Of a stretch of 64,000 nt of DNA, positions 19,710 to 27,397 are shown piece after piece. The notes under the pieces were generated by a model. The model saw nothing but the letters and a program-made list of their open reading frames with translations, did not search any database and was not told the DNA's origin. This DNA comes from Nesterenkonia alkaliphila. GTDB taxonomy: Bacteria > Actinomycetota > Actinomycetes > Actinomycetales > Micrococcaceae. Location: positions 43,270 to 107,269 of the forward strand of contig NZ_WRPM01000097.1 in the NCBI RefSeq assembly GCF_009758175.1, in the 5' to 3' direction. The translations under genes and the position numbers were made by a program. Within the stretch, counting starts at the first letter, position 1. Each line of letters starts with the position of its first letter.

Positions 19710-21308
19710 ATGCGTATCGCCATTGTCGGAGCCACCGGGAACATCGGCTCTGCCCTGTTGGAGGAGCTCCATGGGCGTGAGGAGGTCAGCTCACTCCTGG
19801 GCATCGCCCGCAGGCTTCCGCAGCAGGACGCCGTCCCCTATACCTATGCCGAGTGGTCCTCTGCGGACATTCAGTTCCCAGAGTCCGTGGAGACCCTCAC
19901 CGAGCTCTTCGACGGAGCCGACGCCGTGGTGCACCTGGCCTGGCTGATCCAGCCCAACAGCAAAAGAGAATTGCTGCGGCGGGTGAACGTGCAAGGCACC
20001 AAGCACGTGCTGGAAGCCGCAGCAGCGGCGGGGGTCAGCCGGGTAGCGGTGGCCTCCAGTGTGGGCGCCTACTCGCCGGTCTCTGATGACGCCCCCCGGG
20101 ACGAGTCCTGGGGCACGGAGGGAATACCGGGCTCCCACTACAGCGAGGACAAGGCTGCCCAGGAACGGGTAATGGACGAGTTCGAGGCACTACACCCGGA
20201 TACAGCCCTGGTGCGGATCCGCCCGGGGCTGATCTTCCAGTCCGGAGCAGGTTCCGAGATCCAGCGGTACTTCGCCGGCTCCCTGGCCCCAGTGCAGCTG
20301 CTCAACATCGTTCGGCCTCCGATGCTGCCCATGCCGAGGAACATCCGTTCTCAGGCCGTGCACTCCCGCGACGTCGCTGCGGCCTTCGCCGAAGCCCTCA
20401 TCCAGGGGGCCAGGGGAGCGTTCAACATCGCCGCCGATGACCTGCTCACTGCCGAGACTATCGCCCGGGTGATCACCGGGCGTGAAACCGGCCGGGCCAG
20501 TCTCCCCATCCCGCTTGGGCCGTTGAAGCCCTTGGTCAAGGCCGCCAATCGCGCTCATCTGCTGCCCATGGACGAGGGCTGGCTGCAGATGGCTGAACAG
20601 GTGCCGGTGCTGGACACTACGAGGGCCAGGACGGAGCTCGGCTGGCAGCCCACTGTCTCGGCCAAGGACGCCCTGGCCGAGCTGGTCGCGGGAATGAGCT
20701 CCGGTGCCGGGCGCGGGTCAGCCCCGATGCGGCCCCGCGGGGAGTCCCCACACTCCGGCTATCCACTGCCCGATGCGGACCATAGTCTGCCTGAGGGCAT
20801 TGATGTCATGCTGCTGCGTCAGTACATGTCTGACCACTTGGCCGGAGCCACGGCCGGGGTGCAGCGGATCTGGGCAATGGCCTCAGCCTTCGAGGACACC
20901 CCCACCTATCCGCAGCTGTCCCAGGTGGCGCAGGCAATCGCCTCAGAGCACCAGTGGCTCAGCGATCTGATCCAGCGCCAGGGCTTCCCCCGGCCCGGGA
21001 TGACCGCACCGCTGTTCTGGGTGGGGGAGAAGGTGGCCCGGCTCAAGCCCTATGCCCGGCCCCCGCTGAAACGCTCACCTTCGGCGCTGGTGCTGGAGAC
21101 TGAGTTGATGATTGCCGCGATCACCGCAAAGCGGCAGGGCTGGGAGGTTCTCTCAGACTATGCCGAGGAGCTTGGGGTGCCGCATCATGTCTTCCACGAT
21201 CTCATTGCAGCTGCCGACGAGCAGCGCGAGATGCTCGACGAGGTTCACAGCTACGCCCGGAGCCGGGCTTTCCGCACTGACCGCGAGACCCTGACCCCCC
21301 AGCTGTAG
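19710..21308 (+). CDS. NAD-dependent epimerase/dehydratase fused to a C-terminal helical domain
   Basis: This is a 532-residue two-part protein. Residues 1-332 are an extended SDR: GATGNIGSALLEEL at 7-20, a Tyr-x3-Lys pair in HYSEDKAAQE and an RPGLIFQ segment, like UDP-sugar epimerases. Residues about 365-515 form an all-helical domain, probably a four-helix bundle, with acidic and histidine residues on several helices (Glu413-His414 in ASEHQW, LETELMIAAI, AADEQREMLDEVH). This pattern resembles di-iron ferritin-like proteins but is not proof. A low-complexity linker joins the parts. I start at ATG 19710, after GAGGAG; an upstream start at 19617 adds an unconserved segment. It is followed after 17 bp by an aldonolactone oxidase gene. 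Confidence 0.78.
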   Translation: MRIAIVGATGNIGSALLEELHGREEVSSLLGIARRLPQQDAVPYTYAEWSSADIQFPESVETLTELFDGADAVVHLAWLIQPNSKRELLRRVNVQGTKHVLEAAAAAGVSRVAVASSVGAYSPVSDDAPRDESWGTEGIPGSHYSEDKAAQERVMDEFEALHPDTALVRIRPGLIFQSGAGSEIQRYFAGSLAPVQLLNIVRPPMLPMPRNIRSQAVHSRDVAAAFAEALIQGARGAFNIAADDLLTAETIARVITGRETGRASLPIPLGPLKPLVKAANRAHLLPMDEGWLQMAEQVPVLDTTRARTELGWQPTVSAKDALAELVAGMSSGAGRGSAPMRPRGESPHSGYPLPDADHSLPEGIDVMLLRQYMSDHLAGATAGVQRIWAMASAFEDTPTYPQLSQVAQAIASEHQWLSDLIQRQGFPRPGMTAPLFWVGEKVARLKPYARPPLKRSPSALVLETELMIAAITAKRQGWEVLSDYAEELGVPHHVFHDLIAAADEQREMLDEVHSYARSRAFRTDRETLTPQL

Positions 21309-21325
21309 GAGGATGGCTTAGCGCT

Positions 21326-22576
21326 ATGGCAGAGACGTTCACCAATTGGTCCGGATCCGTGAGCTTCACCCCAAAGCGTCGCGAGTCCCCGAGAAAGCCC
21401 GAACACCTTGCAGAGCTGGTGGCAAAGACTCGCGGTCGCGGGGGAACTCTGCGACCGGTGGGCTCCGGCCACTCCTCGGTGCCGATTTTCAGCACTGAGG
21501 ACACGCTGCTCTCCCTGGAGAACCTCACCGGTGTGGTCTCTGCAGATCAGGAACAGGGTCTGGCCACGGTGCTGCCGGGCACCGGCCTGAGGGACCTCGG
21601 GGAGCAGCTGGCCGGACACGGACTGGCTATGCAGAACCTAGGGGATGTGGACTATCAGGCGATCGCGGGGGCTATCGGCACTGGAACCCACGGTTCAGGA
21701 ATCAGCCTGGGGAATCTCTCCTCCACTATGGTCGGCGGAACCCTGGTCAACGGCCTGGGTGAGGAAGTACCCTTCGGTCTGGCCGCAGGTGCCCCGGCGG
21801 AGGATCCCGAATCCGACGACCTGCTTCGTGCTGCCCAGGTCTCCCTGGGCAGCCTGGGCGTGCTGACCTCGCTGACCCTGCGGGTGGAGGAGGCGCATCA
21901 GCTGCACCGGCAGAACTGGATCACCCATATCGACTGGGTGCTGGAGAACTACCAGGAGCTTGTTGAGACCAACCGAAGCATGGACTTCTACTGGTACCCG
22001 CGCAGCGATCTGGCCCAGGTGCGGATGCTGAATAAGCCCGGTGATGAGCCTGAACTTACACCTGAGGGTGAACCGCACAGCTATCTCAAGAAGGACCTGA
22101 CCGGGCCCAACTACCAGATCATTCCCAATGACCGGCATCTGCACTTCGAAGAGATGGAGTACATGCTGCCATTCGACGGGCAGCTCACGGCTTTCCGCCA
22201 AATCAGGGAGCGGATCAAGGCTAAGCATCGAGCACAGGTGGGATGGCGGGTGCTGGTGCGCACCATCGCAGCGGACCGGGCGATGATCTCCAACACCGAG
22301 GCCAAATACCGCAATGGGGGCCTCCCGACCATGACAGTGGCCCTGCTGCAGAACAACACGCTGCCATTCGCTCAGTACTTTGATGATATTGAGCCGATCT
22401 TCTGGGAGTTCGACGGCCGCCCGCACTGGGGAAAGAAGCACACATTGAGTGCTGCCGAGCTGGCACCTCTGTACCCGGACTGGGCACACTTCCAGGAGGT
22501 CCGCCGTCAGATGGACCCTGACGGCGTCTTCATGAACAGCTACCTGCAGAAGCTCTTTGGCGAGGAGGAGAACTGA
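21326..22576 (+). CDS. D-arabinono-1,4-lactone oxidase/L-gulonolactone oxidase-family FAD protein
   Basis: This 416-residue FAD-linked oxidase of the VAO/aldonolactone oxidase family has an N-terminal FAD-binding part with PVGSGHS, whose His can carry covalent FAD. It also has GDVDYQAIAGAIGTGTHGSG and a C-terminal ALO domain ending GRPHWGKKHTLSAAELAPLYPDW...FMNSYLQKLFG. HWGK is the signature of aldonolactone and alditol oxidases. Enzymes of this group oxidise sugar lactones or sugar alcohols with O2 or another acceptor; the substrate is not known here. It overlaps the next gene by 1 bp (TGATG) and follows the epimerase fusion, suggesting a three-gene operon in sugar acid metabolism. Confidence 0.85.
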   Translation: MAETFTNWSGSVSFTPKRRESPRKPEHLAELVAKTRGRGGTLRPVGSGHSSVPIFSTEDTLLSLENLTGVVSADQEQGLATVLPGTGLRDLGEQLAGHGLAMQNLGDVDYQAIAGAIGTGTHGSGISLGNLSSTMVGGTLVNGLGEEVPFGLAAGAPAEDPESDDLLRAAQVSLGSLGVLTSLTLRVEEAHQLHRQNWITHIDWVLENYQELVETNRSMDFYWYPRSDLAQVRMLNKPGDEPELTPEGEPHSYLKKDLTGPNYQIIPNDRHLHFEEMEYMLPFDGQLTAFRQIRERIKAKHRAQVGWRVLVRTIAADRAMISNTEAKYRNGGLPTMTVALLQNNTLPFAQYFDDIEPIFWEFDGRPHWGKKHTLSAAELAPLYPDWAHFQEVRRQMDPDGVFMNSYLQKLFGEEEN

Positions 22577-22983
22577 TGGGCATCTTCAGCAAAGACAGTA
22601 CCGGCCTGGGCCGCACCACCTGGGTGTTTTCCGCAGGATTTGCGCCCAGCGCCAGCACCGGTCATGAGCCGGAGTTCACCTCACGCAACACCCTATGCCT
22701 GCTTAACACAGGGGAGCAGGAGGCCTGTGTGAGGCTGAGTGTCTATTACGAGGACACCGATCCGGTCGGTCCCTTCGAGGTGCTGGTGAAACCCCAACGG
22801 GTAAAACACCAGCGGATCAATGATCTGATCGAGCCTGAGGCGGTGTACCTGGACAGGCCCTACGGACTGGTGGTGAACGCGGATCAGCCGGTGGTGGCCC
22901 AGCTCTACTACCTGGACTCACGTAACGGGAACCTGGCCGTCTCACATCTCAATCCGGTTCCGCTGGATCGCACCGATCTCTGA
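22576..22983 (+). CDS. Sensory rhodopsin transducer (ASRT) family protein
   Basis: This 135-residue soluble protein matches the Anabaena sensory rhodopsin transducer family along its length: GRTTWVFSAGF, HEPEFTSRNTLCLLNTGEQEACVRLSVYYEDTDPVGPFEVLVKPQRVKHQRINDL and VVAQLYYLDSR. ASRT is a small tetrameric beta-sandwich protein. The family as a whole has been proposed to bind small molecules such as carbohydrates, and most members have no rhodopsin partner. No rhodopsin, carotenoid or retinal gene is visible here. It is translationally coupled to the aldonolactone oxidase gene, which favours a sugar-binding or sensing role; that is inference. Confidence 0.85.
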   Translation: MGIFSKDSTGLGRTTWVFSAGFAPSASTGHEPEFTSRNTLCLLNTGEQEACVRLSVYYEDTDPVGPFEVLVKPQRVKHQRINDLIEPEAVYLDRPYGLVVNADQPVVAQLYYLDSRNGNLAVSHLNPVPLDRTDL

Positions 22984-22992
22984 GCCCTCTGC

Positions 22993-24345
22993 TCATAGGA
23001 GTGGAGTCATGGCCCAAACAGTGCCGAAAGCGACCACTGACAGGATGGTCTGCATCACCGACCAGGAGGCCAGCGTCTGCTTCTCCGTCAGGCCCAGATA
23101 GCGGTTCACCAGCCAGAACCCGGAATCGTTGACATGGGAGAAGATCACCGAACCAGCTCCCACCGCCACAACGATTGCGCCGATCATCGCGGGGGAGAAG
23201 TCCCCTCCCTCCACCATCGGCGCCACGATGGCGGCCGCGGTGACGGTGGCTACGGTGCTGGCACCCAGTGAAACGCGCAGCAGGGCCGCTGCCACAAAGG
23301 CGGTGAGAATCACCGGGATCCCAAGATCACCGAGTGTGTTCTCCAGGGCCTCGCCCACGCCGGACTGCTCCAGCACTTCGCCGAAGACCCCTCCAGCACC
23401 TGTGACAAGGATGATCAGCCCCACCGGCTCCAAGGCTTTGGAGGCGACCGTCTGGAGCTCTTCCCGGCCGAGCCCGTGCCGCATGCCGAGTACGTAGAAG
23501 GCCAGCAGCACCCCGATGATCAGCGCGACGATCGGATCTCCGACCAATGCGATGATCTGCGCCACCAGCTGGTCCTCATCCATCACCGCCTCGGCGACAG
23601 TGTTGCCCAGAATCAGCAGCAGCGGTACAGCCAGGATGCTCAAGATCATGCCGAAGCTCGGGGTGCTGTCCGAACTCGGCTGGTCTTCCTCCTCGTCATC
23701 GGAGTCACCCTCATCAGGTGCTCCCACTTGGATCCGGGCACCGATGAACTTACCGTAGAGCACCCCGCCCAGGATGACCGCCGGGATGCTGGCGACAATG
23801 CCCAGCAGGATCACCCAACCCAGGTCCGCGCCCAGTACCCCGGCTGCCGCGACCGGGCCGGGGGTGGGCGGGACCAGGCTGTGGGCGATGCTCGCTCCGG
23901 CCAGCAGTGGGATGGCCAGGGTGAGCAGGGCGACCTCGGCTCGGCGGGCCAGGGTATAGAGCAGCGGCATCAGCAGCACCAGCACCACGTCGAAGAAGAC
24001 GGGTATTGCCACAATGAACCCGGTCAGGCCCAGTGATGAGGGCAGCCGCTTCTCCCCGAAGGATTCCACCAGGGTGTCCGCGATCTTCTCGGCTGCGCCG
24101 GTGACACGAAGCACCTGCCCGAACATCGCCCCCAGCCCGACGATGATCGCCACGAAGCCCAGGACTCCGCCCATTCCTTCCTCGACCACCTCGATGACAT
24201 CCCCCAGCGGGACGCCGACCACCACGGCAGTCAGAATCGAGGTCACCAGCAGGGCTACGAAGGCGTGCAGCTTCAACCCCATAATGAGCAGGAAGAGCAC
24301 CACCACGGCGCCGACTATTGAAAGCAGCAGGCCAATCGTAGACAT
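22993..24345 (-). CDS. GntP-family gluconate:H+ symporter
   Basis: This 450-residue membrane protein has about 12-14 hydrophobic helices and the GntP/Gnt-II family layout, including LVPPTPGPVAAAG, VILTAFVAAALLRVSLGASTVATVTAAAIVAPM and HVNDSGFWLVNRYLGLTEKQTL. A charged loop (about 214-232, DEGDSDDEEEDQPSSDS) separates the halves and is more acidic than usual. Family members import gluconate and related aldonates with protons. It is last in the minus-strand operon with the DUF7218, SDR and ADH genes (1-bp overlap with DUF7218) and convergent with the aldonolactone oxidase operon, which fits shared sugar-acid metabolism. Confidence 0.88.
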   Translation of the reverse strand: MSTIGLLLSIVGAVVVLFLLIMGLKLHAFVALLVTSILTAVVVGVPLGDVIEVVEEGMGGVLGFVAIIVGLGAMFGQVLRVTGAAEKIADTLVESFGEKRLPSSLGLTGFIVAIPVFFDVVLVLLMPLLYTLARRAEVALLTLAIPLLAGASIAHSLVPPTPGPVAAAGVLGADLGWVILLGIVASIPAVILGGVLYGKFIGARIQVGAPDEGDSDDEEEDQPSSDSTPSFGMILSILAVPLLLILGNTVAEAVMDEDQLVAQIIALVGDPIVALIIGVLLAFYVLGMRHGLGREELQTVASKALEPVGLIILVTGAGGVFGEVLEQSGVGEALENTLGDLGIPVILTAFVAAALLRVSLGASTVATVTAAAIVAPMVEGGDFSPAMIGAIVVAVGAGSVIFSHVNDSGFWLVNRYLGLTEKQTLASWSVMQTILSVVAFGTVWAMTPLL

Positions 24346-24614
24346 CAGTGGTTGCGCAGGGCGTCGATGAGCTCGTCCTTTGTCATATCTGAGTAGCCGG
24401 TGAGATCGAGCTCTTTGGCACGGTCCTTCAGCTCTTCTACGGTCCAGTCCTCATACTGGGGAGAGCTTCCGCCCTTCTTGCCCTGGGCCGAGCGGCCCTC
24501 CCGGTTTGCCGAGTTGGCAATCCTGGCGGCCTTCTCCTTGGAGTAGCCCTGCTCATCGCGGAGCTTCTCGTAGAGCTCCTCGTCCTTCACACTCGATCGG
24601 TTCTGTTCAGCCAT
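24345..24614 (-). CDS. DUF7218 small protein with Rho-N/SAP-like C-terminus
   Basis: This 89-residue polar protein has an N-terminus NRSSVKDEELYEKLRDEQGYSKEKAARIANSANREGRSAQGKKGG, typical of the DUF7218 family. Its C-terminal helix-extended-helix YEDWTVEELKDRAKELDLTGYSDMTKDELIDALRNH resembles Rho N-terminal or SAP-like nucleic-acid-binding motifs. The function is unknown; relatives occur next to stress genes. It is coupled by 1 bp to the GntP gene and 6 bp from the SDR gene, with GGAGGAT as ribosome-binding site. Confidence 0.78.
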   Translation of the reverse strand: MAEQNRSSVKDEELYEKLRDEQGYSKEKAARIANSANREGRSAQGKKGGSSPQYEDWTVEELKDRAKELDLTGYSDMTKDELIDALRNH

Positions 24615-24620
24615 TGGAGA

Positions 24621-25541
24621 TCATCCTCCTGTGAACGGTTTTCCACCGGTGACAGGTATCACTGCCCCTGAGGTGTAGCTGGCGTCCTCCGAGGCCAGGT
24701 AGACATAGGCCCCGGCGAGTTCGGCCGGCTGGCCGGCACGCTCCATGGGAGTGTCGGACCCGAAGCTCTCCACTTTGTCCTCGGGGAAGTTGGTGGCGGG
24801 GATCAGCGGAGTCCAGATGGGGCCTGGTGCCACCGCGTTGACCCGAATGCCTGCCGGGGTCAGCTCCTGGGCGAGCACCTCGGTGAACGCCACCTGAGCC
24901 GCCTTGGTCATCGCGTAGTCGAACAGTGGGGGAGCAGGCCCTGCAGCCTGGATTGAGGTGGTGGTAATGATGGCGCTGCCCGGGTTCAGGTGGGGGACGG
25001 CCGCCTTGGTGAGCGCGATATGGGAGATCAGATTGGTGTCGAAGACCCGCTGCACCTCTTCGATGGGGGTTTCATCGATCCCGCTGCGCTTGCGCTGGTA
25101 AGCGGCGTTGAGCACCAGAATGTCGAGCCCGCCCAGGTCCTCCAATGCGCGCTGCAGGACCGTCTCTGCGGCATCGGTTGCGCGCAGGTCTTGGGCATAT
25201 GCGGCGGCGTTCTGACCGGCCTCGCGCACTAGCTTCAGGGTTGTCTCGGCGTCCTCCTGTTCCTCAGGAAGGTGCACGATCGCCACATCCGCGCCCTCCC
25301 GGGCGAAGGCGATGGCCACCGCGCGGCCGATCCCGGAGTCGCCTCCGGTGATCAGCGCCCTGCGGCCCTTCAGCTTCCCGGAGCCCACGTAGCTCTCCTC
25401 GCCGTGGTCCGGATCAGGGGCGGTCTGTGAGGTCAGCCCAGGCTGGCCGATATCCTCATGCGCCGGGAACTCATCCTGATGCTTGGCGCGTGGGTCCTGC
25501 TGGGTCTGGGGCTGCTGCGCCCCCTCGGGCGTCGTCGTCAT
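24621..25541 (-). CDS. SDR-family oxidoreductase (general-stress type)
   Basis: This 306-residue classical SDR has a polar N-terminal extension of about 55 residues (QTQQDPRAKHQDEFPAHEDIGQPGLT...). The Rossmann motif TGGDSGIGRAVAIAF, LNAAYQ and the YAMTKAAQ catalytic Tyr/Lys follow; the C-terminus is VTGGKPFTGG. This arrangement matches the general-stress SDR group of Bacillus (YhdF/YdaD-like). The N-terminal segment is a hallmark of the group. It uses NAD(P) and acts on an unknown alcohol or sugar. It has an AAGGAG site and sits in an operon with a Zn-ADH, DUF7218 and GntP. Confidence 0.88.
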   Translation of the reverse strand: MTTTPEGAQQPQTQQDPRAKHQDEFPAHEDIGQPGLTSQTAPDPDHGEESYVGSGKLKGRRALITGGDSGIGRAVAIAFAREGADVAIVHLPEEQEDAETTLKLVREAGQNAAAYAQDLRATDAAETVLQRALEDLGGLDILVLNAAYQRKRSGIDETPIEEVQRVFDTNLISHIALTKAAVPHLNPGSAIITTTSIQAAGPAPPLFDYAMTKAAQVAFTEVLAQELTPAGIRVNAVAPGPIWTPLIPATNFPEDKVESFGSDTPMERAGQPAELAGAYVYLASEDASYTSGAVIPVTGGKPFTGG

Positions 25542-25577
25542 TCTCTGCTCCTTTCTGGTTGGTTAAGTCGGTGTGGT

Positions 25578-26765
25578 TCAGGCGGTGGGGTCCAGGACGA
25601 CCTTGATGCAGCCGTCCTCCTTCTTCTGGAACATCTCATAGGCGCTGGGCGCCTCGCTCAGGGGGAGGCGGTGGGTCACGAAGTCCTCCAGGCCCAGCGG
25701 ATCATCGGAGTCCTCCACCAGGGGCAGGATCTCCTCCACCCAGCGCCGGACGTTCGCCTGGCCCATGGTGACCTGGATCTGCTTGTCGAAGAGGGTGAGC
25801 ATGGGCAGGGGAGAGGCCTGACCACCGTAGACTCCGGAGAGGCTGAGCGTACCGCCGCGGCGCACCAGCTCGATACCGGTGTAGAGCGCGGCCAGCCGGT
25901 CCATCCCGGCCTTCTCCATGACCGGTTTGCCCAGCTTGTCGGGAAGGAACTGCACGGACCGCTGGGCGAATTTTGCCAGCCTCGACTGGGCATCGCCGTG
26001 TGCTTCCATGCCCACGGCGTCGATCACCGCATCGGGTCCGCGGCCTTGGGTGGCTTCTTTGATCTGACCCACCGAATCCTCTGTGCTGTCATAGACCACA
26101 GCCCCATGCCGGGCTGCCATCTCCCGCCGCTCGGGGACCGGGTCGATGGCGTAGACGGTCATACCCAGGTGCTGGGCGATGCGGGCGCAGAACTGGCCGA
26201 TGGGTCCGAGTCCCAGTACTGCCACGGAGTCACCGGGGGAGCGCAGGGCGTAGGCCACGGCCTGCCAGGCGGTGGGAAGTACATCAGAGAGAAAGAGGTA
26301 GCGGTGATCCGGCAGCTCATCGCCGACCTTGATCGGCCCATAGTCGGCATGGGGGACACGCAGGTACTCGGCCTGCCCGCCCGGGACCGAGCCGTAAATC
26401 TCCGAGTAGCCGAAGAGCATGGCTCCGGAGCCCTGGGCGGTGACCTGAGTGGTCTCACACTGGGTCTGCAGACCCTGCTGGCAGAAGTAACAGTTGCCGC
26501 AGGCGATCTGGAAAGGCACCACCACCCGATCCCCGGGATGCAGATTGCTCTCCGGCCCGGCATCGACCACCCGGCCCATGGACTCATGACCCACGATGTC
26601 TCCGGGGCGCATAAAGGGCCCGAGAACCTCGTAGAGGTGAAGGTCTGAGCCGCAGATCGCGGTCGAGGTTACTTCAATGATAGCATCACTGGGCTCTTCA
26701 AGCCGCGGATCCGGGACATCCTCCACGGACATCTTGCGCGGGCCCTGCCATGTCACTGCCTTCAC
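25578..26765 (-). CDS. Zinc-dependent alcohol dehydrogenase-like oxidoreductase
   Basis: This 395-residue MDR-family dehydrogenase has the catalytic zinc site CGSDLHLYE and GHESMGRVVDAG, the structural zinc site CGNCYFCQQGLQTQC, and the nucleotide motif VLGLGPIGQFCARIAQHLG. It is related to glutathione-independent formaldehyde dehydrogenase-like and threonine/sorbitol dehydrogenase-like enzymes, so the substrate is open. I start at GTG 26765, directly after AAGGAGGACGCA; upstream in-frame starts as far as 26909 would extend into the divergent regulatory region and are unconserved. It is the first gene of the stress-type operon ending in GntP. Confidence 0.87.
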   Translation of the reverse strand: MKAVTWQGPRKMSVEDVPDPRLEEPSDAIIEVTSTAICGSDLHLYEVLGPFMRPGDIVGHESMGRVVDAGPESNLHPGDRVVVPFQIACGNCYFCQQGLQTQCETTQVTAQGSGAMLFGYSEIYGSVPGGQAEYLRVPHADYGPIKVGDELPDHRYLFLSDVLPTAWQAVAYALRSPGDSVAVLGLGPIGQFCARIAQHLGMTVYAIDPVPERREMAARHGAVVYDSTEDSVGQIKEATQGRGPDAVIDAVGMEAHGDAQSRLAKFAQRSVQFLPDKLGKPVMEKAGMDRLAALYTGIELVRRGGTLSLSGVYGGQASPLPMLTLFDKQIQVTMGQANVRRWVEEILPLVEDSDDPLGLEDFVTHRLPLSEAPSAYEMFQKKEDGCIKVVLDPTA

Positions 26766-26886
26766 TGCGTCCTCCTTGAACGGTGGGTGACGCTTGCATT
26801 GGACAGTGCCAGAGTAACGACGCCAGCCTTGACGCCGCCTGGACATGGGCCTGAGGTTCAGCCAAAATTCCCAGATCAGACAGGGG

Positions 26887-27261
26887 TCACGCCCTTGTGG
26901 GGTGTGCAAGCAGGCGCAAGGTGATCAAGGCCGCCAGTCGTCTGCCCAGCAGCAGGAGGCACAGGGTGCCGGTGGCCACCAGCACAAAGGAGAACTGCGC
27001 GCCGCCATCAGTGAAGAGCTGACGCAGCAGCATGCCTACCACTACGGTGACCGCGAGCAGGATCACCCCATGGGGCCAGAGGCTGTGCGGACGGCGCCAG
27101 GAACCCGAGGCCGCCCAGCCCAGAGCCAGACCCACCAGGAACGGCCAGGCCGTGGAGATCAGATCGGCTGGGCTCAGTCCGGAGTCATGGGCCCGGTTGC
27201 CCAGTGCAGCAAAGACCAGCACCAAAGCAGCGTCGATGAGCAGGAAGGGGAGCGTGCGCAC
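26887..27261 (-). CDS. DUF3054 membrane protein
   Basis: This 124-residue protein has four hydrophobic helices and no large soluble part: PFLLIDAALVLVFAALG, AWPFLVGLALGWAAS, HGVILLAVTVVVGMLLRQLF and FVLVATGTLCLLLLGRRLAAL. The pattern WPFLVGLALGW...WPHGV matches the actinobacterial DUF3054 family. The function is unknown. The GTG at 27261 is 6 bp after TAGTCT, a leaderless start. Divergent from rlmA. Confidence 0.78.
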   Translation of the reverse strand: MRTLPFLLIDAALVLVFAALGNRAHDSGLSPADLISTAWPFLVGLALGWAASGSWRRPHSLWPHGVILLAVTVVVGMLLRQLFTDGGAQFSFVLVATGTLCLLLLGRRLAALITLRLLAHPTRA

Positions 27262-27267
27262 CGGTCC

Positions 27268-27273
27268 AGACTA
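27268..27273 (-). promoter_or_regulatory. Leaderless -10 box of the DUF3054 gene
   Basis: TAGTCT on the minus strand is 6 bp upstream of GTG 27261. Confidence 0.5.
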
Positions 27274-27384
27274 CAGGGCGAGATCCATAACCTGACATAA
27301 TGCAGATTATCGGACTGGCGGCCAGAGCTGTCGCTATGCGTGGTCGCTCGGCTTTCTGCGCCGACACCTAGCCAGTGAAACAGA

Positions 27385-27390
27385 TACTCT
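27385..27390 (+). promoter_or_regulatory. Leaderless -10 box of rlmA
   Basis: TACTCT is 7 bp upstream of ATG 27398. CCGACA (27361-27366), 18 bp upstream, may serve as -35. Confidence 0.5.
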
Positions 27391-27397
27391 GAGCCAG

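Noticed and set aside
22576..22983. Complete light-sensing (rhodopsin) system
   Set aside because: The transducer homologue is clear, but no seven-helix retinal protein or carotenoid genes are present in the window.
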